Positions 1 through 7,888 of a stretch of 35,385 nt of DNA are shown in pieces. Every line of letters starts with the position of its first letter. Within the stretch, counting starts at the first letter, position 1. The DNA comes from Streptomyces alboflavus (GTDB lineage: Bacteria > Actinomycetota > Actinomycetes > Streptomycetales > Streptomycetaceae), in contig NZ_JNXT01000076.1 of assembly GCF_000716675.1 (NCBI RefSeq), positions 1 to 35,385 on the forward strand, written 5' to 3'. The position numbers and the translations under genes are program-made. The notes below the pieces were generated by a model. The model saw nothing but the letters and a program-made list of their open reading frames with translations. It had not been told where the DNA came from and did not search any database.

Positions 1-10
1 CAGGCCGGTG

Positions 11-90
11 CAAGTCCGGGCGGGTGGGTGGGAGAGAGCCCGTCCGGCGCTTGAGGACGCGGCGCGGAGCGCCGCATCGGGGGTGCCCCC
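11..90. repeat. Streptomyces-type intergenic palindromic repeat, solitary copy (left edge)
   Basis: The 3' flank of the phosphatase gene carries the core AGCCCGTCCGGCGCTTGAGG near 37-56, followed by a GGCGC/GCGCC-type hairpin around 61-74. The same core, in direct or inverted form, recurs near 3957, 3998, 16602, 22638 and 35356. Bases 11-32 are also an exact reverse complement of 35261-35282. The position downstream of a stop codon suggests a terminator or RNA-stabilising structure, but that is inference. Confidence 0.6.
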
Positions 91-141
91 GGCGCAGCCG
101 AGCCAGAGCCCCCCCCCAGGCCCCCAAGGCCCCCGGCCAGC

Positions 142-1326
142 TCACGCGTCGCGGCAGATCAACAACAGCGCCCGATCATCGTTGACGTCCTTCGCGACCG
201 CCTCGATGAGGTGCCACGCGGCCCCGTGGAAGCCGCCGGGGACGTAGCGGTCGGCCTCGCCGGTGAGGCGGTCGATGCCCTCGGCGATGTCGCGGTCGGC
301 GGCCTCGACGATGCCGTCGGTGAAGAGCATGAGGACGTCACCGGGGCGCAGGGACCCCTTGACGGGGTCGAACTGGGCCCCGTCGTAGACGCCGAGGAGC
401 GGCCCCTCGCCGGACTTCTCCTCCCAGCGCCCGGTCCCGGCGCTGAGCTGGAGGGCGGGCAGATGCCCGGCGGAGAGGAGTTCGTAGTCGCCGGTCTCCA
501 GGTCGAGGACGAGGTGGATGGAGGTGGCGAAGCCCTCGTCCCAGTCCTGGCGGAGCAGGTACCCGTTGGCGGCGGGCAGGAAGGCGTGCGGCGGCAGCGA
601 CCCGAGGAGGCCGCCGAAGGCGCCGGACAGGAGCAGCGCCCGCGACCCGGCGTCCATGCCCTTGCCGGAGACGTCGGTGAGGACGACTTCGAGGGTGCGC
701 CCGCCGTTGGTGCGGGCGGCGACGACGAAGTCGCCGGAGAAGGACTGGCCCCCGGCGGGCCGCAGGGCCATCTCGCGGTGCCAGCCGCGCGGCAGCTTGG
801 GGAGCTTGCTCTGCACCCGGATCCGCTCGCGCAGGTCGAAGAGCATGGTCCCGCCGCCCCGCCAGGGCACCCCGACGCGGCTGCGGAACTGGGCGATGAG
901 GAGCCCGAAGAAGCCGCAGGCGGCGACGGCGAGGACGGTGCCGGGGGTGACCCGGGCGGGCCCTTCCGTGTAGGGGCCGAGCTGCACGGACTCCACGATG
1001 AGGGCGGCCGCGGAGGCGGCGTACAGACCGAGGAGGCTGGAGGGCCGCAGGAGCAGTCCGCCCGCGACGATGGGCAGCACGAGCGCGGCGGGCGAGAACC
1101 ACACCGGGTTGACGATCGTGCACGCGGTGATGACAGGGACGGTCAAGAGGAGTGCGGCGAGCGCCACCCAGTCGGAGCCGTCGCCCCGGAAGTAGTCGAC
1201 ACCGGATTTGCGCAGCCCTATGCGCGCCCGGTGCAGCCGCTTCTTCATGCGGGCCGGGAACGTATCGGCTTCGGCACGCCGCGCACGCTGCTCGCGCCGC
1301 TCGCGCCCTTCTCGTCGTACCGCCAT
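142..1326 (-). CDS. Membrane-anchored PP2C/SpoIIE-type serine phosphatase
   Basis: This 394-residue protein probably removes phosphate from serine or threonine of a partner, such as an anti-anti-sigma factor, at the inner face of the membrane. After a basic N-terminus it has about four hydrophobic segments (roughly residues 50-155). A C-terminal SpoIIE-like PPM domain spans about 170-394. Metal-binding signatures are visible: SGDFVVA, VVLTDVSGKGMDAG, LFTDGIVEA and a final DDRALLLI. No GAF, PAS or kinase domain is fused to it, and no anti-sigma or STAS gene lies next to it, so its target is unknown. The ATG at 1326 has only a weak ribosome site. The in-frame Met at residue 27 (MKKRLHRAR) is a reasonable alternative start. 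It is transcribed divergently from the acetyltransferase. Confidence 0.9.
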   Translation of the reverse strand: MAVRREGRERREQRARRAEADTFPARMKKRLHRARIGLRKSGVDYFRGDGSDWVALAALLLTVPVITACTIVNPVWFSPAALVLPIVAGGLLLRPSSLLGLYAASAAALIVESVQLGPYTEGPARVTPGTVLAVAACGFFGLLIAQFRSRVGVPWRGGGTMLFDLRERIRVQSKLPKLPRGWHREMALRPAGGQSFSGDFVVAARTNGGRTLEVVLTDVSGKGMDAGSRALLLSGAFGGLLGSLPPHAFLPAANGYLLRQDWDEGFATSIHLVLDLETGDYELLSAGHLPALQLSAGTGRWEEKSGEGPLLGVYDGAQFDPVKGSLRPGDVLMLFTDGIVEAADRDIAEGIDRLTGEADRYVPGGFHGAAWHLIEAVAKDVNDDRALLLICRDA

Positions 1327-1490
1327 TGCTCGTGGACCCTATCCACCGGGCCAGGCACTTCGCACGGGAGGTACCTCTTGTCCCCCTTCAGGGGCACCTC
1401 GCCCGTATCTCCACACCCAGCGTCCACACGCGCGTTCCGGTACGCGGAAAACAATTCGCCGCGCCCTTGGAGCCCTGGTAGGCATGGCAT

Positions 1491-2726
1491 ATGACAGCAG
1501 ACTTGCGGGAGTTGAGCCAGGGCGACTGGGAGCAGTGGTACAAAACGCTGGACGTCGCTTTCGGTGGTGTGGCCGAGGCTCCGGAGGAGCGCGAGCTGTG
1601 GCGCGACCTCACCGAGTGCGAGCGCTCGATCGGCGCCTGGGACGGCGAGACCTGTGTGGGCACGGCGGGCGCCTTCAGCTTCCGCATGTCGGTGCCGGGT
1701 GGCGCCCTGGTGGACACGGCGGGCGTGACGATGGTGGGCGTGGCGGCCACGCACCGGCGGCGCGGCCTGCTCACGGCGATGATGCGGCGCCAGCTGGACG
1801 ACGTCCGGGAGCGCGGCGAGGCCGTCGCGGTCCTGACGGCGTCGGAGCCGGAGATCTACGGCCGGTTCGGGTACGGGGCGGGTTCGTTCCACCACCGCAT
1901 GGAGATCGACACGACCCGGGTGGGCCTGACCGTCCCGCCGGGCACCGACGACGTACGCCTTCGCTACGAGACGCCCGCCAAGGCCTTGCCCGCCTGTGAG
2001 GCGGTGTACGCGCGGCGGGTGCCGGGCCGCCCCGGCCTGATGGCGCGGCGGCCCGGCTGGGAGCGCCTGGTCACCCTGGACCCGCCGGCCGACCGCAACG
2101 GCGCGTCACCGCAGCAGTGCGTGCTCGCCGAGCGCGACGGCGAGGTCGTCGGGTTCGCGTTCTACGCCGTCAAGCCCGAGTGGGACGCCCAGGGTCCCAA
2201 GGGCACGGTCAAGGTGCAGGACGTGGAGGCCCTCGACCCGGCGGCGTACGCCGCGCTGTGGCGGTTCCTGTTCGACATCGACCTGACGTCGACGGTCCTG
2301 GCCCTGAACCGGCCGGTGGACGACCCGGTCGCGCAGCTCGTCACGAACGTGCGCCGCTGCGACCTGCGGACCCGGGAGTCGCTGTACGTACGTCTTGTGG
2401 ACGTCGGCGCCGCCCTCGAAGCGCGTACGTACCAGGCGCCGGTGGATGTCGTCCTCGACGTCGAGGACGCCTTCTGCCCCTGGAACCAGGGCCGTTGGCG
2501 CCTGACCGGCGACACCAAGGGCGCCTCCTGCAAGCGCGTCGACGACAGCGCCCCGGCCGACCTCGCCCTCGCCGTCCGCGAGTTGGGCTCCCTCTACCTG
2601 GGCGGCGTCCCGCTCACCCAGCTCGCCGCGGCGGGCCGGGTCCGGGAGCTGCGCCAGGGCGCGGTGGCGGAGGCGGGCCTGGCGTTCGGCTCGGCCGTCG
2701 CGCCGTGGCTGTCGCACGGCTTCTAG
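1491..2726 (+). CDS. Eis-like GNAT family N-acetyltransferase
   Basis: The 411-residue protein matches the Eis family of acetyl-CoA-dependent N-acetyltransferases. These act on aminoglycosides and on lysines of proteins or peptides in mycobacteria. The acetyl-CoA loop is seen as VGVAATHRRRGLL near residues 83-95. It is followed by the EPEIYGRFGYG motif, whose Tyr aligns with the general acid of Eis. The protein ends in Phe (HGF), as in Eis, where the C-terminal carboxylate is the general base. The middle and C-terminal parts correspond to the second GNAT fold and the sterol-carrier-like domain. The physiological substrate cannot be read from sequence. Its stop codon overlaps the convergent stop of the next gene inside a shared CTAG. 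Confidence 0.9.
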   Translation: MTADLRELSQGDWEQWYKTLDVAFGGVAEAPEERELWRDLTECERSIGAWDGETCVGTAGAFSFRMSVPGGALVDTAGVTMVGVAATHRRRGLLTAMMRRQLDDVRERGEAVAVLTASEPEIYGRFGYGAGSFHHRMEIDTTRVGLTVPPGTDDVRLRYETPAKALPACEAVYARRVPGRPGLMARRPGWERLVTLDPPADRNGASPQQCVLAERDGEVVGFAFYAVKPEWDAQGPKGTVKVQDVEALDPAAYAALWRFLFDIDLTSTVLALNRPVDDPVAQLVTNVRRCDLRTRESLYVRLVDVGAALEARTYQAPVDVVLDVEDAFCPWNQGRWRLTGDTKGASCKRVDDSAPADLALAVRELGSLYLGGVPLTQLAAAGRVRELRQGAVAEAGLAFGSAVAPWLSHGF

Positions 2727-2953
2727 CCGACGCTGCCCGCCCGCGCGCCGTGGGGCACCTTCGGCTTGCGGGTCGCCAGGTACAGCGCGAAGAACCAGCC
2801 GAGGACGCTGGCGCCGAAGAGGACGTTGACGACCAGGACTAGCCAGCGGTTCTCCGCGTCCCGCCAGAAGGCGAGCAGCGCGGGGAGGAAGTAGAGGACG
2901 AAGAACGCCAGGGCCGCGGCCAGGGCGAAGGGCGCGCTCAGGTCGTCGAACAC
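2723..2953 (-). CDS. Small membrane protein, superinfection-immunity (Imm) family
   Basis: A 76-residue protein with two hydrophobic segments separated by a short polar loop (RDAENR). The pattern YFLPALLAFWR, then VVNVLFGASVLGWFFALYLA, is typical of the superinfection immunity protein family, first known from phage T4 Imm. In chromosomes these are mostly small membrane proteins of unknown job. I chose the GTG at 2953 because longer in-frame extensions run into the upstream glycosylase gene, whose stop is at 3000. The ribosome site is weak. It follows the glycosylase on the same strand by 46 bp and may be co-transcribed with it. No phage genes surround it, so a real role in phage exclusion is unproven. 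Confidence 0.7.
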   Translation of the reverse strand: MFDDLSAPFALAAALAFFVLYFLPALLAFWRDAENRWLVLVVNVLFGASVLGWFFALYLATRKPKVPHGARAGSVG

Positions 2954-2999
2954 GGTGAGTGGAACCTGTTTCTTGTCTCGGCCGGTGACCGGGTGCCGG

Positions 3000-3830
3000 T
3001 TAAGGGCGGTTGCCCCTGGGCTGGCACGTCGGGCACCAGAAGAGGTTGCGGGCGGCGAGATCGGCGGTGCGGATCTCGCCGCCACAGATGTGGCAGGCCT
3101 GCCGGGCTCTGCGGTACACGTACACCTCGCCGCCGTGGTCGTCCACGCGCGGCGGGCGGCCCATCGCCTCCGGAGTGTGCTCGGGCCGGACCGTGTCGAT
3201 GCGATTGTGCCGGACGCCCTCGCACATCAGGTCCACCAAGTCCGCCCAGATCGCGGTCCATTGGGCGTACGTGAGGTCCTTGCCCGGCGTGTACGGGTCG
3301 ATGCCGTGCCGGAACAGGACCTCGGCGCGGTAGACGTTGCCCACGCCCGCGACGACCTTCTGGTCCAGGAGGAGCGCGGCGACCGTGGTGCGGCTGCGGG
3401 AGATCCGGCGCCAGGCCGTCTCCGGGTCGTTCCCCTCGCCCCGCGGGCGCAGCGGGTCCGGGCCGAGGCGGGCGTGTATCGCCTGCTTCTCCTCGTCCGT
3501 GATCAGGGCGCAGGTCGTCGGGCCGCGGAGGTCCATGTACGCGGTGTCGTTCGTCAGGCGGAGGCGGACGGTGTCCGTGGGTGGGGGCGCGGGGGCGCCG
3601 CCGAGGGTGACCTTGCCGAAGAGGCCCAGGTGGATGTGGATCCAGCCGGTGTCCTGGAAGCCCAGGAAGAGGTGCTTGCCGTGGGCTTCCGCCGTGTCCA
3701 GGGGTCTGCCCGTCACCAGGGCCGCGCTGTCGGAGAACTTGCCCTGCGGGCTGCTCGCGGTCGTCTTCCGGCCCTGGAAACGGTCCCGGTGGTCGGCCGC
3801 GAGCCGGTGGATCGTGTGCCCTTCCGGCAC
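3000..3830 (-). CDS. Fpg/Nei family DNA glycosylase-AP lyase
   Basis: The 276-residue protein excises oxidised bases and nicks the abasic site in base-excision repair. After removal of Met it begins PEGHTIHRLA. The N-terminal Pro is the Schiff-base nucleophile and Glu3 the catalytic acid. The PEGH form is characteristic of the Nei (endonuclease VIII-like) branch rather than classical MutM, which has PELPEVE. A helix-two-turn-helix region containing VVAGVGNVYRAEVLF lies near residues 155-215. A C-terminal zinc finger follows with spacing Cys-x2-Cys-x16-Cys-x2-Cys (CHIC...CPTC). All catalytic parts are intact. An unusually large palindromic repeat separates it from rpiB upstream. Confidence 0.93.
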   Translation of the reverse strand: MPEGHTIHRLAADHRDRFQGRKTTASSPQGKFSDSAALVTGRPLDTAEAHGKHLFLGFQDTGWIHIHLGLFGKVTLGGAPAPPPTDTVRLRLTNDTAYMDLRGPTTCALITDEEKQAIHARLGPDPLRPRGEGNDPETAWRRISRSRTTVAALLLDQKVVAGVGNVYRAEVLFRHGIDPYTPGKDLTYAQWTAIWADLVDLMCEGVRHNRIDTVRPEHTPEAMGRPPRVDDHGGEVYVYRRARQACHICGGEIRTADLAARNLFWCPTCQPRGNRP

Positions 3831-3869
3831 GGGTTCTCCTTATAGCGGGGGGGTGGTGGGGTGGGGCCC

Positions 3870-4073
3870 TGCCGGGGGCTCCCCAAGCCCGCCCCTTTCC
3901 CGAAACCGGGGGCTGCCGCCCCCGGACCCCCGCTGATCGGCGCTCCGCGCCTCGTCCTCAAACGCCGGACGGGCTGGAACTTACCGGCACAATTTCTAGC
4001 CCCTCCGGCGTTTGAGGAGCGGGGTCTGGGGCGGAGCCCCAGTTTCGGGAAAGGGGCGGGACTGGGGCGCCCC
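3870..4073. repeat. Paired inverted palindromic repeat, about 204 bp
   Basis: This intergenic stretch between rpiB and the glycosylase is built as two inverted half-elements. The outer arms share CCCGCCCCTTTCCCGAAAC (near 3888-3906) and its exact complement (near 4042-4060). Each half has its own hairpin: CCGGGGGC/GCCCCCGG at 3906-3925 and CTGGGGC/GCCCCAG at 4026-4042. The inner cores CCTCAAACGCCGGACGGGCT (3957-3976) and AGCCCCTCCGGCGTTTGAGG (3998-4017) are complementary in 19 of 20 positions. The right end stops 16 bp after the rpiB stop codon. A terminator or 3'-UTR structure is likely. Confidence 0.8.
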
Positions 4074-4089
4074 GCGAAGGCCGACGGGC

Positions 4090-4578
4090 TCAGCCCTCTT
4101 GCGGGTGGTGCGCCGGGATGGCCGGCAGCTCGCCGGTGGTCTCGTAGCGGGAGAGCATCTCGATGCGCCGGGTGTGACGGGACTCACCGGAGTACGGCGT
4201 GGCCAGGAAGATCTCGACGAACTTCGTGGCCTCGTCCTGGGTGTGCATCCGCCCGCCGATGGAGATCACGTTGGCGTCATTGTGCTCACGCCCGAGCGCG
4301 GCGGTCTGCTCACTCCACGCGAGAGCGGCCCGCACCCCCTTCACCTTGTTCGCGGCGATCTGCTCCCCGTTCCCGGAGCCACCGATGACGATGCCGAGGG
4401 ACTCGGGGTCCGCGGCCGTCCGCTCCGCGGCGCGGAGGCAGAAGGGGGGGTAGTCGTCCTGGGCGTCGTAGATGTGGGGCCCGCAGTCGACGGGCTCGTG
4501 CCCGTGCTCCTTGAGCCATTCGACGAGGTGGTTCTTGAGTTCGTAGCCGGCATGATCCGAGCCGAGGTACACGCGCAT
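4090..4578 (-). CDS. rpiB: Ribose-5-phosphate isomerase B
   Basis: The 162-residue protein interconverts ribose 5-phosphate and ribulose 5-phosphate in the pentose phosphate pathway. It belongs to the RpiB/LacAB family: MRVYLGSDHAGYELK at the N-terminus, VIGGSGNGEQIAANKVKG near 64-81, and the GGRMHTQ region near 109. It has Glu72 in the GNGEQ loop where the Escherichia coli enzyme has its catalytic Cys nearby. This is the mycobacterial-type active site, in which Glu acts as base. The ATG at 4578 gives the normal family start; longer in-frame extensions are spurious. It is divergent from the first permease and is followed by the large repeat. Confidence 0.95.
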   Translation of the reverse strand: MRVYLGSDHAGYELKNHLVEWLKEHGHEPVDCGPHIYDAQDDYPPFCLRAAERTAADPESLGIVIGGSGNGEQIAANKVKGVRAALAWSEQTAALGREHNDANVISIGGRMHTQDEATKFVEIFLATPYSGESRHTRRIEMLSRYETTGELPAIPAHHPQEG

Positions 4579-4647
4579 GGGCGAAGTGTGGCACGCACGG
4601 GGACGGGCGGCCGCCGTGGGGCCGCCGGGCACCCCCTCCGAGCACCG

Positions 4648-4717
4648 ATTGGTGCAGGCCAATGCGCCTGTCCGGTCATCGAGCGTAAGCGCTCGTTCAC
4701 TCAGGATTCCGCGGAAT
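4648..4717. promoter_or_regulatory. Dyad symmetries upstream of permease 1 (candidate operators)
   Basis: The rpiB-permease intergenic region holds the inverted repeat ATTGG-N6-CCAAT at 4648-4663 and a perfect 12-bp palindrome ATTCCGCGGAAT at 4706-4717. The palindrome lies between a loose -35-like TTCACT (4695-4700) and a loose -10-like TACAAC. Repressor binding here would fit that layout, but no adjacent regulator gene exists, so the protein partner is unknown. Confidence 0.4.
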
Positions 4718-4804
4718 ACAACGATCCGGAGACGGGCCTTTCGTCCCGTACGCCCCTGCGCTTTTAATGCGGAGGCTTGTCCCCGCGAACCAAAGGATCT
4801 GCCT

Positions 4805-6268
4805 ATGACCTCGCAACCGTCCCTTGCGAAGGAAGACAGCACCGACGAAGGACCCGGCAATTCGCAGCCGGACGGTGGGAACGGCGGCGGCGACGGCCTG
4901 CAGGCCGGACTCAAGAACCGGCACCTGTCCATGATCGCCATCGGTGGCGTGATCGGGGCGGGTCTCTTCGTCGGATCCTCCGCCGGCATCAAGGCCGCGG
5001 GCCCCGCGATCCTCGTGTCGTACGCGCTCGTGGGCGCCATGGTCGTGCTCGTGATGCGGATGCTCGGCGAGATGGCCGTGGCCCGGCCGACCTCCGGGTC
5101 CTTCTCGGCCTACGCGGACCAGGCGCTCGGCCGCTGGGCGGGCTTCACCATCGGCTGGCTCTACTGGTTCTTCTGGGTCGTGGTGCTCGCCGTCGAGGCG
5201 ACCGCGGGCGCCGACATCCTCAACGGGTGGATGCCGGGCGTCCCGCAGTGGGCCTGGGCGCTCATCGTGATGGTGGTGCTCACCGCCACCAACCTCGTCT
5301 CGGTCGGCTCCTACGGCGAGTTCGAGTTCTGGTTCGCGGGCATCAAGGTCGTGGCGATCGGCGGGTTCGTCGTCGTCGGTCTGCTCGCCGTGTTCGGCAT
5401 CCTGCCCGGCTCGGACAATCCGGGCAGCGGCTTCGCGCACCTCACCGACGCGGGCGGATTCCTGCCCAACGGGGCGGGAGCGATCCTCACCGGCGTCCTG
5501 ATGGTCGTCTTCTCCTTCATGGGCTCCGAGATCGTCACCCTCGCCGCCGGTGAGTCCGAGGACCCGCAGCGCGCCGTCACCAAGGCCACCAACAGCGTCA
5601 TCTGGCGCATCGGCGTGTTCTACCTCGGCTCGATCTTCGTCGTCGTGACGCTGCTTCCGTGGGACGACAAGTCGATCGTCAAGGACGGCAGTTACGTCGC
5701 CGCGCTGAACTCCATCGGCATCCCGAACGCGGGCACGGTCATGGACGTGATCATCCTGACGGCCGTCCTGTCCTGTCTCAACTCCGGTCTGTACACCGCC
5801 TCGCGCATGGCCTTCTCGCTCGGTGAGCGCGGCGACGCCCCGAAGGCGTTCACCCACACCACCGCCTCGGGCGTGCCGCGCGTCGCGATCCTCAGCTCGG
5901 TCGTCTTCGGCTTCGTCGCCGTGTGGTTCAACTACCAGTGGCCGGAGACCGTCTTCGAGTTCCTCCTGAACTCCTCCGGCGCCGTCGCCCTGTTCGTCTG
6001 GCTCGTCATCTGCTTCACGCAGCTGAAGATGCGCGGCATCATCCTGCGCGAGCAGCCGGAGAAGCTGGTCGTGAAGATGTGGCTGTTCCCGTATCTGACC
6101 TGGGTCACCATCGGGATGATCTCGTTCGTGATCGTCTACATGCTGTACGACGACGCCGGGCGCAAGCAGATGGTGCTCTCGCTGCTCGTGGCGGCCCTCG
6201 TGCTCGGCTTCGCGCTGGTGCGCGAGAAGGTCCGGCCTCGCTCGGACGAGGAGCTCACCGAGGCCTGA
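4805..6268 (+). CDS. APC-family amino-acid permease 1 (GabP-like)
   Basis: A 487-residue integral membrane transporter of the amino acid-polyamine-organocation superfamily. It closely resembles the GABA permease/proline-specific branch and probably imports an amino acid by proton symport. A hydrophilic N-terminus of about 35 residues precedes LKNRHLSMIAIGGVIGAGLF, the substrate-binding first helix. About 12 membrane helices follow, with the family landmarks GEFEFWFAGIKV, GSEIVTLAAGESEDP and LNSGLYTASRMAFSL. AAAGGAT lies at a good distance before the ATG at 4805. It is the first of three paralogues in the window and the most divergent in the GEFEFWF region. The substrate cannot be decided from sequence. 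Confidence 0.92.
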   Translation: MTSQPSLAKEDSTDEGPGNSQPDGGNGGGDGLQAGLKNRHLSMIAIGGVIGAGLFVGSSAGIKAAGPAILVSYALVGAMVVLVMRMLGEMAVARPTSGSFSAYADQALGRWAGFTIGWLYWFFWVVVLAVEATAGADILNGWMPGVPQWAWALIVMVVLTATNLVSVGSYGEFEFWFAGIKVVAIGGFVVVGLLAVFGILPGSDNPGSGFAHLTDAGGFLPNGAGAILTGVLMVVFSFMGSEIVTLAAGESEDPQRAVTKATNSVIWRIGVFYLGSIFVVVTLLPWDDKSIVKDGSYVAALNSIGIPNAGTVMDVIILTAVLSCLNSGLYTASRMAFSLGERGDAPKAFTHTTASGVPRVAILSSVVFGFVAVWFNYQWPETVFEFLLNSSGAVALFVWLVICFTQLKMRGIILREQPEKLVVKMWLFPYLTWVTIGMISFVIVYMLYDDAGRKQMVLSLLVAALVLGFALVREKVRPRSDEELTEA

Positions 6269-6276
6269 CAGGTCCC

Positions 6277-6333
6277 GACGCCCGGTGCGGGGCGTCCGCG
6301 GGGAGGGCAACGGCTGCGGCCGCCGTCCCCGCG
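6277..6333 (+). terminator. Double hairpin after permease 1
   Basis: Two stem-loops start 9 bp after the stop codon: GACGCCC/GGGCGTC (6277-6296) and CGCGGGGA/TCCCCGCG (6297-6333), the latter with a further GC-rich inner stem. This is a likely factor-aided terminator; no long T tract follows, as is usual in streptomycetes. Confidence 0.6.
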
Positions 6334-6457
6334 GGCGTCCCGCTTCTTCTTGTCGGATCTTCTTCTCGAACTCTTCTTCTCGGAAAACTTGACGGGAGAT
6401 GTCAGGTTTCCGCGTCAAGGTGTGCTTCGACAGCAAGATCGAAGCAGGGAGAGACCC

Positions 6458-7831
6458 GTGGACCTCAGCGCCCTCACCGACCGCCGACTTGTCCTGTGCC
6501 CCGGCGACGCCGGATACGACGACGAACTCGCCGGTTTCCAGACGGGGTACGCCCAGCGCCCGGACCTCGTCTTCGCGGCCACGAGCACCGACGACGTCGT
6601 CGCGGCCGTGACGTACGCCGCCGACGCGGGCCTGCCGATCGGCGTGCAGGCGACCGGCCACGGCCTGCCGGACGCGTCGGCGGGCGGCGTCCTCATCAGC
6701 ACCCGCCGCCTGGACGAGGTCGTCGTGGACCCGGCGGCCCGCACCGCGCGGGTCGGCGCCGGGGTCCGCTGGGGGCAGGTCGTCGCGGCCGCGGCGGAGC
6801 ACGGCCTCGCGCCCCTGAACGGCTCGGCGCCGTCCGTGGGCGCGGTGTCGTACACGCTGGGCGGCGGGCTCGGCGTCCTGGCGCGGGAGTTCGGGTACGC
6901 GGCCGACCACGTGCGGTCCCTGGACGTGGTCACGGCCGACGGCGCCGTGCGGCACGTGACGGCCGACAGCGAGCCGGAGCTGTTCTGGGGGCTGCTCGGC
7001 GGCGGCGCGAACCTGGGCGTCGTGACGGCCCTGGAGATCGGTCTGGTCCCCGTGACGCGGCTGTACGGGGGCGCGCTCGCCTTCGACGGGCGCGAGGTCG
7101 ACCCGGGGGCGGTCCTGCGCGCCTACACGGCCTGGACAGAGACGGTGCCCGACGAGGTCACCTCGTCCCTCGCGGCGCTGGTCTACCCGGACCTGCCGAT
7201 GCTCCCGGAGGCGCTGCGGGGCCGCTATTTGCTGACCGTGCGCGTCGCGTACACCGGCACCGCGGCGGAGGGCGAGCGGCTCGTGGCGCCGCTGCGCGCG
7301 ATCGGGCCCGCGCACGAGGACTCCCTGCGCGAACTGCCGTACACCGAGAGCCACACCATCCACAGCGACCCTGACTTCCCGCACGCCTATTACGGGGAGA
7401 GCCGGATGCTGGACGCCCTGGACCGCGACGCCCTGGAGCGGATCCTCGCGCTCACCGGGCCCGCCGCCGACCGCATGCACGTGGTGCAGCTCAACCACCT
7501 GGGCGGCGCCCTCGCCCGGCCCGCCGTGAACGCCGTGCCGCACCGGGACGCCCAGTGGCTGCTGCGGATCCTGTCGCCCCTGAACGGCGCCGGGGGCACG
7601 GAGACCGCCGAGGACACAGCGGGGGCCGACCGCGCCGTCCTGCGGGAGCTGTACGCGGGCGCTTTCGGGGAGGTGGCGCCCCACGTCCTCGGCCGGTCCC
7701 TGAACTTCACCTTCGCCGGTGGTGACCGGCCCGAGGGGCTGTACGACGCCGAGACACAGAAGAGGCTCGCCGGGCTGAAGGTCACGTACGACCCGGCGAA
7801 CCTCTTCAGGCGGAACTACAACGTCCGTTGA
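6458..7831 (+). CDS. FAD-linked oxidase, berberine-bridge-enzyme-like
   Basis: A 457-residue flavoprotein of the PCMH/VAO fold with a C-terminal BBE motif (FRRNYNVR). Such enzymes oxidise sugars, alcohols or secondary metabolites with oxygen. The FAD-binding half covers about residues 30-200. The ATGHGLPD stretch supplies the His expected to bind FAD covalently. The loop that carries the second, cysteinyl attachment in bicovalent members reads SAPSVGAVSYTLGGG and lacks Cys, so only single covalent attachment is predicted. There is no signal peptide. The GTG at 6458, preceded by GGGAGAG, is preferred; upstream in-frame sequence has no family character. It converges on bioY. The substrate is unknown. 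Confidence 0.88.
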   Translation: MDLSALTDRRLVLCPGDAGYDDELAGFQTGYAQRPDLVFAATSTDDVVAAVTYAADAGLPIGVQATGHGLPDASAGGVLISTRRLDEVVVDPAARTARVGAGVRWGQVVAAAAEHGLAPLNGSAPSVGAVSYTLGGGLGVLAREFGYAADHVRSLDVVTADGAVRHVTADSEPELFWGLLGGGANLGVVTALEIGLVPVTRLYGGALAFDGREVDPGAVLRAYTAWTETVPDEVTSSLAALVYPDLPMLPEALRGRYLLTVRVAYTGTAAEGERLVAPLRAIGPAHEDSLRELPYTESHTIHSDPDFPHAYYGESRMLDALDRDALERILALTGPAADRMHVVQLNHLGGALARPAVNAVPHRDAQWLLRILSPLNGAGGTETAEDTAGADRAVLRELYAGAFGEVAPHVLGRSLNFTFAGGDRPEGLYDAETQKRLAGLKVTYDPANLFRRNYNVR

Positions 7832-7837
7832 CGTCGA

Positions 7838-7866
7838 CGGGCCGGTGCCCGCACGGCACCGGCCCG
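7838..7866. terminator. Bidirectional hairpin between FAD oxidase and bioY
   Basis: A perfect 12-bp stem CGGGCCGGTGCC/GGCACCGGCCCG with a 5-nt loop occupies the short gap between convergent genes, starting 6 bp after the oxidase stop. Confidence 0.8.
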
Positions 7867-7888
7867 CTTGTCAGACGTCCGTGAGGTC

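Noticed and set aside
2723..3265. Possible phage remnant because of the superinfection-immunity family protein
   Set aside because: No integrase, att repeat, structural phage gene or composition change surrounds it; the family is common in ordinary chromosomes.
3870..4073. CRISPR array or insertion-sequence remnant
   Set aside because: There is no regular direct repeat-spacer pattern and no transposase reading frame; the structure is inverted, not direct.
4697..7684. Very long open frame on the minus strand opposite permease 1 and the oxidase
   Set aside because: It is antisense to well-supported genes, has low-complexity Arg/Glu/His/Gly-rich translation, and arises from the GC-rich third positions of the real genes.
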